NCBI GenBank assembly: GCA_947650005.1
Contig: CANSTU010000014.1
Coordinates: 1-54,357, forward strand
Length of the DNA stretch: 54,357 nucleotides
DNA from: an uncultured Lachnospiraceae bacterium
GTDB taxonomy: Bacteria > Bacillota > Clostridia > Lachnospirales > Lachnospiraceae
Direction: 5' to 3'
The notes under the pieces are model-generated. The model did no database searches, was not told where the DNA came from, and saw only the letters and a list, made by a program, of their open reading frames with translations. This document shows positions 7,527 through 15,580 of the stretch, in pieces; the first letter of the stretch is position 1; each line of letters opens with the position of its first letter. The position numbers and the translations under genes are program-made.

Positions 7527-9452
7527 ATGATTGCGAACAGGCATGTGACAAAAATTGTGGCAGTACTTATGGCGGCGGCAGTCCTTTCCTGTTTGATGGC
7601 CATGGCCTTTTCTGAACAGGTAGTGGAGGTAATGGGAGGAGGAAGGGTATTAGCAGCATATGAATCGGGCCTGTTTAATCAGGATAGGATCCTTCAGATT
7701 GAGATCCTGATGGAAGAAGAGGACTGGAAAGACATGCTGGAGCATGCAATGGAGGAATCCTATTATCAGTGCGATGTGATTATAGACGGAGAACGGCTGT
7801 ATCAGGTGGGAATACGGACTAAGGGGAATACGAGCCTGTCTTCTATCGCTGCCGATCCGGAGACCGATAGATATAGCTTCAAGCTGGAGTTTGACCATTA
7901 TGTGGAAGGTCAGACCTGTCAAGGACTGGATAAGCTGATTCTGAATAATAATTTCGCGGATGCTACCAATATGAAGGAAGCGGTGGTATATGATATGTAC
8001 CGTTTCCTGGATGTGGATGCCTCCTTGTATCATTATGCTAAAATCTCGGTAAACGGCAGCTATTGGGGCGTATATTTGGCTCTGGAGGCGGTGGAAGAAA
8101 GTTTCCTGCTGCGCAATTATGGAGTGGAAAACGGGAAGCTTTATAAACCGGAAGGGATGGATATGGGCCGGGGTGGGCCGGAGGAAGCGGGAATGCATTT
8201 CGATGGAGATACGGCGTTTGCGAATGGGAATCCTTTCGAGGACAGGCGTTCTTCTGAGGCCGCAAATGCTTCGGTGGACGGGCCTTTTTCCGAAAACGGG
8301 AAGTCATTCGAATCTGGGAATCCTTCGGCGGACGGAACCTTTTCTGAGACTGGGAAGCCTTCCGGATCTGGGAATCCTTCGGCGGACGGGACCTTTTCTG
8401 AGACTGGAAAGCCTTCCGGATCTGGAACTCCTTCGGCGGATGGAACCTTTTCTGAGACTGGGAAGCCTTCCGGATCTGGAACTCCTTTGGCGGACGGAAC
8501 CTTTTCTGAGACTGGAAAGCCTTCCGGATCTGGGAATCCTTCGGCGGACGGAATGTTCTCTGAGGCCGGTAGACGCTCTGACAATATGAAACCGCCTGAC
8601 ATGGAATTGCCGGAAGGAGGAAGAGAAGGGATGCCTCCCGGTTTTCCCGGTGGATTCTCCATGGGCAGCGGTGGGGCGAATCTGAATTATGTGGATGAAG
8701 ATCCGGACAGCTATTCCACCATTTGGGAAGGAAGCGTGGGAAAAAGCTCCCAGAAAGACCATGCCAGGGTGGTGGAAGCCCTAAAAAAGGCCAGTGAAGG
8801 GGAAGAGCTGGAAAATTATATGGATGTGGACAATTTGCTCCGCTATATGGCGGTTCATTCCTTTGTGGTCAATGAGGACAGTTTAAGCGGTTCTATGGCC
8901 CATAACTATTATCTGTATGAATGCGGTGGAAAATTGAACATCCTACCTTGGGATTACAATCTATCCTTTGGCGGTATGTCCGTAGGAGGAGGGAGAGGAG
9001 AAGAGGGGGATGCTTCCGCAATGATCAATGATCCTGTGGACGATCCTTTTTCCGGTACGCAGTTCTTCGATGCCCTTTTGGAAAACGAAACATATTTGGA
9101 ACAATACCACAGCTATTACAGACAGCTTGTGGAAGAATATGTTTTCGGAGGGAAGTTTGAGCAGACCTATGAGCGTATCCGCAGCCAGATAGACGAACTG
9201 GTAAAGACGGATCCCAACGCCATGTATTCCTATGAAGAATACGATGAAGGAGCCAGGATGCTGTATGATACCGTGATGCTTCGGGCGGAAAGCGTCAAGG
9301 GGCAGCTGGAGGGGACGATTCCCTCCACACAAGAGGAACAGAAGGAAAATCCGGAAGCCCTGGTGGATGCTTCGGCCATCCGGATTGACGTGATGGGCAC
9401 CTTTTCGGGGGGAGGAAAACCGGATTCCCGAAGGCGCGGGCTTAGAGAATGA
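7527..9452 (+). CDS. CotH-kinase family secreted or membrane-anchored protein with 18-aa repeats
   Basis: The 641-residue protein begins with one hydrophobic segment (about 10-30, VAVLMAAAVLSCLMAMAF), then a CotH domain split by a low-complexity insert. CotH proteins are atypical kinases; the Bacillus spore-coat member phosphorylates coat proteins. The motifs RTKGNTS (about 96-102), LNNNFADATNMKEAV and NILPWDYNLSFGG match the family's nucleotide and metal-binding segments. Residues about 245-349 are an imperfect 18-aa repeat rich in Ser, Gly, Pro and Glu. Start ATG 7527 has GGAG at 7515-7518. The 3' end overlaps the convergent histidine kinase gene by 11 bp. It is the third gene of the VTC/DUF4956/CotH module; its substrate is unknown. 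Confidence 0.85.
   Translation: MIANRHVTKIVAVLMAAAVLSCLMAMAFSEQVVEVMGGGRVLAAYESGLFNQDRILQIEILMEEEDWKDMLEHAMEESYYQCDVIIDGERLYQVGIRTKGNTSLSSIAADPETDRYSFKLEFDHYVEGQTCQGLDKLILNNNFADATNMKEAVVYDMYRFLDVDASLYHYAKISVNGSYWGVYLALEAVEESFLLRNYGVENGKLYKPEGMDMGRGGPEEAGMHFDGDTAFANGNPFEDRRSSEAANASVDGPFSENGKSFESGNPSADGTFSETGKPSGSGNPSADGTFSETGKPSGSGTPSADGTFSETGKPSGSGTPLADGTFSETGKPSGSGNPSADGMFSEAGRRSDNMKPPDMELPEGGREGMPPGFPGGFSMGSGGANLNYVDEDPDSYSTIWEGSVGKSSQKDHARVVEALKKASEGEELENYMDVDNLLRYMAVHSFVVNEDSLSGSMAHNYYLYECGGKLNILPWDYNLSFGGMSVGGGRGEEGDASAMINDPVDDPFSGTQFFDALLENETYLEQYHSYYRQLVEEYVFGGKFEQTYERIRSQIDELVKTDPNAMYSYEEYDEGARMLYDTVMLRAESVKGQLEGTIPSTQEEQKENPEALVDASAIRIDVMGTFSGGGKPDSRRRGLRE
8259..8574 (+). repeat. 54-bp in-frame tandem repeats inside the CotH gene
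   Basis: Units start at 8313, 8367, 8421, 8475 and 8529, a spacing of exactly 54 nt, preceded by a degenerate unit from about 8259. Each encodes 18 residues of the type GNPSADGTFSETGKPSGS. Near-identity between units indicates recent slippage or recombination, so copy number probably varies between strains. Confidence 0.9.
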
Positions 9453-10653
9453 TGGTGAAGCAGATGGAATTCCCATCCCGGCTTTTGACCGTAATCTCTC
9501 CGCCGTGCGCCCTGGCTATGCCTCTGGCGATGGATAGGCCAACGCCCGTTCCGCCCGTTTTACTGGCGCGGGATCGGTCTATCCGGTAAAACCGTTCAAA
9601 CAGCCGATTCAGGTCTTTCGTATCTATTTTTTCACAGGTATTGAAAAAATCCAAATGGATTTTTTTCCTCATATGCCGGGCGGTTAAGCGAATCGAACCG
9701 CCGGGATCGGAATACCGCAGCGCATTGTCCAGCAGTAGGGAAGCCATCTGACGGATTGCGGCCGGATCGCCATGCAGGCGCATCCCGTCTTCCAGATCGA
9801 TTTCCAGGCGCTTTCCCTCCGCCTTTGCCACGGAAAGAAAAGGCTCCGCGCTTTCCCATAGAATGTCGTCCAGCGGGAAATCCTCCTTTTCTGGAATTGG
9901 CAGCTCCTCGTCCAGGCGAGAGAGCGTGACCAAGTTGGTCACAAGGCGGGACAGACGTTCTGTCTGGCGCCGGATGTTTGCAGCCCATTCGTTCTCGCCG
10001 TCCTCCAAGAGGAGCATATCGGCGCTGGTGGAAAGGGAAGTGAGCGGCGTTTTCAGTTCATGGCTGGCGTCTGTGATGAAACGTTTCTGGGCCTCCATAT
10101 TTCGTACATAGGGCCGGACGGCCCATTTTGCCAGGAAGGAAACGAGGAAGAACAGAAACAGAAGGCTTCCCAAGGCGATGAGTAGGGAAAGCAGCAGCAG
10201 TGTTTTCATAAACTGCAGCTGATTGCTGCTGTTGAGAAAGATTTGCAGGGTTCCTGTGCCATCCTGACACACATAGTATCGATATTCCCCGCAATATCCG
10301 GAATACCGTCCGGTTTCTCTTATCCTGCGAGAATAGGCTTCAGCCTCCCAGGCCGTAACGGAAGAGATATGCTCTAGGAAAAGATCGGTGATGTCGCCGT
10401 TTTCATCCAGACGTATCACGAAAAAACGCAGCATAGCGTTGGCTTCCGGAGAAGGGGGCGCTCCCAGAGGCTCCTTGGGTAGCCGTGGAGGGAAGGGATG
10501 TCTGTTGGCGGCAATAGCGTGGAGGATGCGATCCTGTCTGTCGGTGGAAACCCAGTAATTGGCCAGGTTGATTCCGGAAAGCAGAAGAAACAGAACCACA
10601 GACAGGGCGGACATGGATATCAAGATGAATTTATGTCTCAGAGTTTTGGGCAT
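9442..10653 (-). CDS. sensor histidine kinase
   Basis: This 403-residue membrane kinase has two transmembrane segments (about 9-31 and 150-174) enclosing an extracytoplasmic sensor region of about 115 residues. Next come HisKA with the phospho-accepting His198 in DASHELKTPLTSL, and an HATPase domain with N-box LLDNALRYSDPGG and G-box GGTGVGLSIARGIARAHGG. The order is that of a class I kinase. Its partner is the upstream response regulator gene on the same strand, but the two are separated by a 381-bp gap filled with a giant hairpin. The signal sensed is unknown. Confidence 0.92.
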   Translation of the reverse strand: MPKTLRHKFILISMSALSVVLFLLLSGINLANYWVSTDRQDRILHAIAANRHPFPPRLPKEPLGAPPSPEANAMLRFFVIRLDENGDITDLFLEHISSVTAWEAEAYSRRIRETGRYSGYCGEYRYYVCQDGTGTLQIFLNSSNQLQFMKTLLLLSLLIALGSLLFLFFLVSFLAKWAVRPYVRNMEAQKRFITDASHELKTPLTSLSTSADMLLLEDGENEWAANIRRQTERLSRLVTNLVTLSRLDEELPIPEKEDFPLDDILWESAEPFLSVAKAEGKRLEIDLEDGMRLHGDPAAIRQMASLLLDNALRYSDPGGSIRLTARHMRKKIHLDFFNTCEKIDTKDLNRLFERFYRIDRSRASKTGGTGVGLSIARGIARAHGGEITVKSRDGNSICFTIIL

Positions 10654-10716
10654 ACGTTCCTCCCTACGGGCCTGCAGCGGATGCAGGACTTAAATCCATT
10701 GCAGTCAACTTACGGA

Positions 10717-11011
10717 CATGGTATCTTTCCGGTCTGGGCCCTTCCCGGGCTGTGGGCGAAAGAGGCGGGCTGCGATCCCGACAGGGAGGGGGAAGGCCAT
10801 TGGATCCTTTTCAGGCGCGCTCATGCCAGACATTCCGAGGAGCCCTGGACGCTTCCCAGTCGGGGTGTGTCCCTTCTGGGAAGCAGGTCTCCTCTTCATG
10901 GCATGATAGGCGCCTGAAAAGGATCCAATGGCCTTCCCCCTCCCTGTCGGAATCGCAGCCCGCCTCTTTCGCCCGCAGCCCGGGAAGGGCCCAGACTGGA
11001 AAGATACCATG
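10717..11011. repeat. giant hairpin element A: 102-bp arms around a 91-nt conserved core
   Basis: Left arm 10717-10818 and right arm 10910-11011 are inverted complements over 102 positions: 99 Watson-Crick pairs, two G-T pairs (10731/10997, 10753/10975) and one C-A mismatch (10777/10951). Weaker complementarity continues outward to about 10684 and 11037, reaching the stop of the response regulator gene. The core 10819-10909 folds into nested stems: TCATGCC/GGCATGA, GAGGAG/CTCCTC, GCTTCCCAG/CTGGGAAGC and GGG/CCC. Internal loops hold GACATTCC, CCCTGGAC and AGGT. The core is shared with element B. No gene lies in this gap. Confidence 0.9.
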
Positions 11012-11034
11012 GCCTTAAATGACTGCATTGAGTC

Positions 11035-11718
11035 TTAAATCCGCGGCCGCGATTCTTCTAATGTATATCCTGCGCCACGGACGGTACACAGCTGTACGTC
11101 AGATTCCAGGTGTTTTAGCTTTTTCCTTAGAAAAGCAATATAGGTCCAGACCACATCCATGCCAGATTCGGAATCATATCCCCAGACCCGTTCCATGAGG
11201 CAGGATGCGGAGAAAATATTACGGGGATTGCGCAGGAAAAGTTCCATCATCTGAAATTCTTTATTGTTCAACCGAATGGATCCGGACGGGCCGGACAGGA
11301 GAAAGGAATTACAGTCAAGGGACAGGTTTCCCAGGGTGATCACCTGGGGGGTGAAGCTTTGGGCCCGCCGCGCCAAGGCTTTGACGCGGGCCACGAATTC
11401 ACTTCCGGCAAAGGGCTTTGTGAGATAGTCGTCTGCTCCTGCGTCTAAGCCTATTACCCGATCTTCGATCTCGCTTTTGGAGGTTAAGAGAAGAACCGGA
11501 AGAGAGTGGCCCTGCGTCCGGATATGTCCGAGAACCTCCAGGCCGTCCATTTTGGGCATCATAATATCCAGCACGGCCACGTCGTACTTTCCTCCGGTAA
11601 GGTAATCTAGGGCGTCCCTGCCATTGTCCACTGTATCCACGGCAAAGTGGCTGCGTTCCAGCATGATTTTCAGCGCTTTGGCTACTTCGGGTTCGTCTTC
11701 TGCGATGAGTATGCGCAT
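11035..11718 (-). CDS. OmpR/PhoB-family response regulator
   Basis: The 227-residue regulator has a receiver domain with acidic pocket E7/D8, phospho-acceptor Asp51 in VLDIMMPKMDG, the conserved Thr in LLLTSK and the Lys in LTKPF. The C-terminal winged-helix DNA-binding domain (about 125-225) includes RLNNKEFQMMELFLRNP and VWTYIAFLRKKL. It is transcribed on the minus strand ahead of the histidine kinase gene and divergently from the iron-sulfur/ABC operon. The targets are not visible, though the adjacent divergent operon is an obvious candidate. Confidence 0.92.
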   Translation of the reverse strand: MRILIAEDEPEVAKALKIMLERSHFAVDTVDNGRDALDYLTGGKYDVAVLDIMMPKMDGLEVLGHIRTQGHSLPVLLLTSKSEIEDRVIGLDAGADDYLTKPFAGSEFVARVKALARRAQSFTPQVITLGNLSLDCNSFLLSGPSGSIRLNNKEFQMMELFLRNPRNIFSASCLMERVWGYDSESGMDVVWTYIAFLRKKLKHLESDVQLCTVRGAGYTLEESRPRI

Positions 11719-12055
11719 GGCGGGGCTCCTTTCCGGCAGAATAAGCCTTCTGGCGTTTTTCCTATTCTATCATTGTGGCGGAGAATGTGCCACCCTTTTG
11801 TTGTGGTGCAGCAGAGCAAACGCATGAATGTGCGGTTTATTGGAGAGGAGGGGGCGTTGCTTTTCCCGACCTTGTTAGGATAGTGACCGGAGAGGAGTAT
11901 TAGGGGAAAAAGAGGAAGCAGGATCGGAGAACTGAGCAGAAAGAGTACAGGAGCATGAATAAAATAAAAGAGTTTAAAAAGTTTTATGTTGACTTCTGTT
12001 GAGGAATATGATAGCATAAAATAAATTAATATTTTAAATTAATTAATATTTAAAT
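11719..12055. other. AT-rich intergenic region upstream of the iron-sulfur operon
   Basis: No gene was recognised between the response regulator start and the promoter at 12056. The right-hand part (about 11990-12055) is very AT-rich, with a near-direct repeat of AATTAATATTTTAAATT at 12023-12039 and 12040-12056. A weak additional promoter, TTGACT at 11989 with TAGCAT 17 nt on, is possible. Confidence 0.5.
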
Positions 12056-12115
12056 TTGACCGCTTGGCTCGTATTTTTATAATATATAAATTAATAAAGC
12101 AAATTAATTTATATA
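12056..12115 (+). promoter_or_regulatory. promoter with a 13-bp inverted-repeat operator
   Basis: TTGACC at 12056-12061 and TATAAT at 12078-12083 are 16 nt apart. A perfect inverted repeat with 13-nt arms (12083-12095 and 12103-12115, core ATAAATTAA/TTAATTTAT, 7-nt spacer) starts at the last base of the -10 box and covers the expected transcription start. This is the classic position for a repressor operator. The protein that binds it cannot be named. Confidence 0.65.
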
Positions 12116-12213
12116 AACACATACACCGAGATAACCACCGACCGGGTAGCGTTTGCTGGATTTATGAGGGGTTGGCAGTTTTCAATCAGATTGGAGAGAA
12201 AGGAGTACGATGT

Positions 12214-13419
12214 ATGGAACAGGAACTTAGAGATCAGGTAAACCGAATACTGCAAAGGGAGCTGGATGACGTCTACTTTTCTGTGGCAGAAAAGATTCTG
12301 AATGATCATCCAAAATCACGCTATGTACCCTGTATGCTGGCGCATAAGATGTCACCGGAAGAGGCCCGGGTAATCGATGCACTTCCAGATCGGGACTGGA
12401 CGCCAGAGATTGGCGAATTAAAGGTATCAGACGCTTTTGCTCAGAAGCTGGGAATGGATAAGTATGAGGTTGACGCACAGATCATGGATCGTTTTTTCAG
12501 TGCCGATATCATGCCGGATCCAGAGGTCGGTCCTAAAGTCCGGACAGATCCGGTACAATGGATGGATCTGCAGCACAGCCCAGTGTGGAGGGAACGAAAT
12601 GGACGGGCTTATTATATTGTGCTGCAGATGTTTTTGGAAAATGAGCTGGCACCCCGGATGGAGGCTTCGACGGAGGCGTCCAGAGTGGGCAATCCGGACT
12701 GGGTAAACCCCTCCGGAGGCAGGATCCTGCCCCGCTATGATGCGGTAAAAGATTTCCCGGAGCTGCTGCCCATCGAAAATTATAAAACGGTGTTGCAGTC
12801 CTGTGAATTGTTAACGATTATAGATTGTCCCTGTCGATTCCGCCATCCGGATACGGAAAAGAACCCCTTTGTTTGTGTGGAAGCGAATGATGCAGCAAAG
12901 CTGTTAATCGATATGGGATTTTCCCGGCAGTACTCCTGGAAGGAAGTTTTCGATATCGTGCAGAAGGCAGGGAAAAAGGAGCCTTTTGTACATACTGCAC
13001 GGAACAATGATATGATGGATGAAACCAATACCAGGATCACATCTTATTCCGACGTTCTGTGCAACTGTAATGTGACAGCCTGCGGCGTTCTTTCCAATAT
13101 GCACAATTATGGGAGCACCCAGAAGCCCTGGGATTATTATACTAAGTCCCGTTTCAGGGCGCAGCTCGATCCGGACAAGTGCATAGACTGTGGTCTGTGC
13201 GAGAAATCCCGGTGTATGTTCGGCGCAATTCAGACCAGATATTATGTGGAAAAAGGGCTCCATGGGAGATGTGTCAACGAGACTCAGTGCATGGGCTGTG
13301 GTTGTTGCGTGGAAACCTGTCCTTCAGGCGCTCTGACCATGAAGCTCGTGGATCCTCCGGAGAGTCTATTGGGCTATCATCCCACGGGCGGCAGACAGCC
13401 TGGAAAAGAAGGACAATAA
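12214..13419 (+). CDS. iron-sulfur protein of unknown function, paralogue 1
   Basis: The 401-residue soluble protein has an N-terminal helical domain of about 190 residues carrying LAHKMSPEEARVIDALP. A central region holds Cys205-x-Cys207 with Cys221, and Cys283-x-Cys285-x4-Cys290. The C-terminal two-cluster ferredoxin domain has C323-x2-C326-x2-C329-x4-C334 and C359-x2-C362-x2-C365-x3-C369-P. At least two [4Fe-4S] clusters are expected, and the central cysteines may hold a third. The frame is open to 12064, but AAGGAG at 12200-12205 supports ATG 12214. The next gene is a full-length paralogue. I recognise the ferredoxin fold but not the reaction. Confidence 0.7.
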   Translation: MEQELRDQVNRILQRELDDVYFSVAEKILNDHPKSRYVPCMLAHKMSPEEARVIDALPDRDWTPEIGELKVSDAFAQKLGMDKYEVDAQIMDRFFSADIMPDPEVGPKVRTDPVQWMDLQHSPVWRERNGRAYYIVLQMFLENELAPRMEASTEASRVGNPDWVNPSGGRILPRYDAVKDFPELLPIENYKTVLQSCELLTIIDCPCRFRHPDTEKNPFVCVEANDAAKLLIDMGFSRQYSWKEVFDIVQKAGKKEPFVHTARNNDMMDETNTRITSYSDVLCNCNVTACGVLSNMHNYGSTQKPWDYYTKSRFRAQLDPDKCIDCGLCEKSRCMFGAIQTRYYVEKGLHGRCVNETQCMGCGCCVETCPSGALTMKLVDPPESLLGYHPTGGRQPGKEGQ

Positions 13420-13492
13420 TTTATTCTGCCAGCAGTTTTTAAGAAATGGCTGATGGGAGTTGGCATAAGGCCGAAGCTTTTGCGATCCTAAG

Positions 13493-13528
13493 TTGAGTGT
13501 CCGCCAGGGCGGGAAAATGGAGGTTAGC
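13493..13528 (+). repeat. dispersed hairpin element, degenerate copy
   Basis: TTGAGTGTCCGCC-AG-GGCGG followed by GAAAATGGAGGTTAG matches the element layout with a 5-bp stem. It lies about 80 nt upstream of a better copy in front of the second iron-sulfur gene. Confidence 0.6.
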
Positions 13529-13570
13529 GCAATACCCAGCGGTTTCACGGAAAAAGAAGTTTCCTTTGCC

Positions 13571-13610
13571 TGAATTGAGCGCCCGCCAAAGCGGGCAGAT
13601 GGGAGTTAGT
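13571..13610 (+). repeat. dispersed hairpin element supplying the SD of the second iron-sulfur gene
   Basis: After TTGAG, GCCCGC-CAAA-GCGGGC (13581-13596) forms a 6-bp stem with an NAAR-like loop. It is followed by AGATGGGAGTTAGT. GGGAG at 13601-13605 is five bases from the ATG at 13611 and is the only plausible ribosome binding site. Confidence 0.85.
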
Positions 13611-14846
13611 ATGAATACAGATTACACCAATACGGAACCGGAATTGTTAAAGGAACTCAATCAAATATTAAACAAAGAAATCGACCCCTCTTATATAGAA
13701 TTGGCCCGCAGGATAGAACCTCGTATTGAAAACCCGCGTTATATGCCGTGGCTTCTGGCCCATAAGATGAGCCCGGAGTGCGTAAAAATACTGCTTGCGC
13801 TGCCGGATCCGGAATGGACGCCGCAACTGGGGGATCATATGGTTTCCGATACTTTTATTGAGACGCTGGGTATGGACAAGGAATTTGTACGTAGGCAATT
13901 GGAAGACCGATATTTTAGCGGAGATATTTTTTATGATAAATTCACAGGAGAACCTATCGTGACGCCCGGCGGTGCTCTTTGGGCGGATCTGCAGAACAAT
14001 CCGGACTGGATGATAAAGAACGGCCCGGCCTATTACAAGGGTGTAGCCATGTTTCATGAATATGATTTTGCTGCCTGCATTGAGGAAACCATGCATGAAT
14101 TGATGGAAAAGGGAATACATGGGTTGAATCAGATCTGCCCGCGCTATGATTCCGTCAAAGACTGCCCAGAGCTTCTTCCAGTGGAGAATTATAAAGAGAT
14201 CCTCAGGAGCAAAAAGAAACTGACGCAGAATCAATGTGCTTGCCGTACCCGCTATCCGGAGTATTGCCAGGATGACCATGTCTGCATCTCAGCGGATGAA
14301 ACCGCAGACTTTATGATTGCGCATAACCTGGGAAAAGAGGTCTCATTTGAGGAAATGTTCGACTACATCCAGAAGTCGGGAAAACGGGTTCCCCATGTCC
14401 ATGTGGTGGCACATACTATGGATCTGGAGGAAATTGGCACGATTCTATGCAGTTGTAATGTGAATACCTGCTCCGGTCTGCGCCATATCACGGCAACTGG
14501 AGGAAAATACCACTATCGGGAGATATACAATAAATCCAGATTTCGGGCCGTCCTGGATCCGGAGAAGTGTACGGACTGCGGTCTATGCTACAAAAGGCGT
14601 TGTATGTTCGACGCAATACATAGAAAATTTGACCCGGATTATGGCGATGAAGCGTTGTTTGTCAATCCTTCTTCCTGTATGGGATGCGGCTGCTGCGTGG
14701 AAACCTGCCCTGCAGGGGCGTTATCCATGAAGCTTGTAGATCCTCCTGAAGCGCTCCTGGGATGGAATGTCGTGGACGGAAAGGCTATAGATCCGGAGAC
14801 CCTCCATAGAAAAGAAGGGAAGGAGCCGGATATCGCTTTTTATTAA
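13611..14846 (+). CDS. iron-sulfur protein of unknown function, paralogue 2
   Basis: This 411-residue paralogue of the preceding gene has the same order: N-terminal domain with LAHKMSPECVKILLALP, central cysteines (C209-x-C211, C219, C225; C280-x-C282-x4-C287) and a C-terminal ferredoxin domain (C320, C323, C326, C331; C356, C359, C362, C366). The shared ending is KLVDPPEALLGW. Conservation of the central cysteines in both copies argues that they bind a cluster or metal. The two proteins may form a heterodimer. The start is fixed by the element-borne GGGAG. It is followed after 4 nt by a methyltransferase, so the two are probably co-translated. Function not assigned. Confidence 0.7.
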   Translation: MNTDYTNTEPELLKELNQILNKEIDPSYIELARRIEPRIENPRYMPWLLAHKMSPECVKILLALPDPEWTPQLGDHMVSDTFIETLGMDKEFVRRQLEDRYFSGDIFYDKFTGEPIVTPGGALWADLQNNPDWMIKNGPAYYKGVAMFHEYDFAACIEETMHELMEKGIHGLNQICPRYDSVKDCPELLPVENYKEILRSKKKLTQNQCACRTRYPEYCQDDHVCISADETADFMIAHNLGKEVSFEEMFDYIQKSGKRVPHVHVVAHTMDLEEIGTILCSCNVNTCSGLRHITATGGKYHYREIYNKSRFRAVLDPEKCTDCGLCYKRRCMFDAIHRKFDPDYGDEALFVNPSSCMGCGCCVETCPAGALSMKLVDPPEALLGWNVVDGKAIDPETLHRKEGKEPDIAFY

Positions 14847-14850
14847 AGCG

Positions 14851-15513
14851 ATGTCAATCCGCCGGGAAAGATTGAGGTCACTTTGGAAGGATGAAAAGGG
14901 AGGTTTACTTCAGGGAATGTCAACGGAGGAAATAGGTTCTTATTTTAACGAGATTGCAGACCGGTGGGATGGCATGAATCATTGCAGCGGCGAAAAACTC
15001 AGGCGGATTGTGGCTTTGGCCGGTATTCAAAAAGGCGACAAGGTATTGGATCTGGCCTGCGGAACGGGGGTATTGACGGGGTATCTCCTGGAAGCGACGC
15101 CCCATGTAACAGGCTTGGACCTGGCGGAAAATATGGTGGCGCTCGCACGGAAAAAATATGCCGATACCTCAGCCTGCTTTCTATGTGGCGATTTTTATTC
15201 CTTTCAGGGGAAATGCTTTGATGCGATTATCCTGCATAACGCTTATCCCCATTTCGAGGATAAAGAAAAGCTGGTTCTTTGTTTGGCAAGGGCGCTGGAA
15301 AGAGGAGGAAGGCTGGTGGTGGCGCATTCCCTGGGAAAGGATCATCTGAACCGGGTACATCAGGGACGGGTTGGGAATCTATGTAGGGCTCTACGGGCCG
15401 TAGAAGTGGAAGCAGATTTGTTTAAGGATGCATTTTCCATCGATTATATGGCAGATGAAGAGGACTTTTATGCTTTCTCCGGCACGAAGATAGGAAAATT
15501 TATAAGGCGTTGA
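14851..15513 (+). CDS. class I SAM-dependent methyltransferase
   Basis: The 220-residue enzyme has SAM-binding motif I VLDLACGTG followed by GLDLAENMVALARKKY, DAIILHNAYPHF and GGRLVVAHS, the order of class I methyltransferases of the UbiE/MenG type. Start 14851 lies four bases after the preceding stop and has only a weak ribosome binding site. ATG 14917 (MSTEEIGSYF) has AGGGAGG about 13 nt upstream and is an alternative, because the family usually begins close to YFNEIADRWD. It lies between the iron-sulfur pair and the sugar importer. The methyl acceptor is unknown. Confidence 0.75.
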   Translation: MSIRRERLRSLWKDEKGGLLQGMSTEEIGSYFNEIADRWDGMNHCSGEKLRRIVALAGIQKGDKVLDLACGTGVLTGYLLEATPHVTGLDLAENMVALARKKYADTSACFLCGDFYSFQGKCFDAIILHNAYPHFEDKEKLVLCLARALERGGRLVVAHSLGKDHLNRVHQGRVGNLCRALRAVEVEADLFKDAFSIDYMADEEDFYAFSGTKIGKFIRR

Positions 15514-15540
15514 AGAGAAAGAATGGGTTGTTTCCATTCC

Positions 15541-15580
15541 GAGTTGGATGCCTGATAAGACAGGCAGAAGGGAGTCTGAA
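15541..15580 (+). repeat. dispersed hairpin element supplying the SD of the ABC binding protein
   Basis: TGCCTG (15549-15554) and CAGGCA (15561-15566) pair across ATAAGA. AGAAGGGAGTCTGAA follows, with GGGAG at 15570-15574 six bases from ATG 15581. Relative to the array copies, the fifth pair has changed from C-G to T-A on both sides. Confidence 0.85.

Noticed and set aside
8141-8662. Open frames on both strands across the CotH repeat region
   Set aside because: They are products of the 54-bp repeat being free of stops in several frames; the CotH frame alone continues into conserved domains.
10717-11011. Giant hairpin A as a pair of terminal inverted repeats of an IS or MITE
   Set aside because: In such elements the ends are conserved between copies, whereas here the centre is conserved and the ends differ. 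No target-site duplication was found.
10498-11018. Several overlapping open frames on both strands in the RR-HK gap
   Set aside because: They arise from the GC-rich self-complementary arms of the giant hairpin; none has a start site or family likeness.
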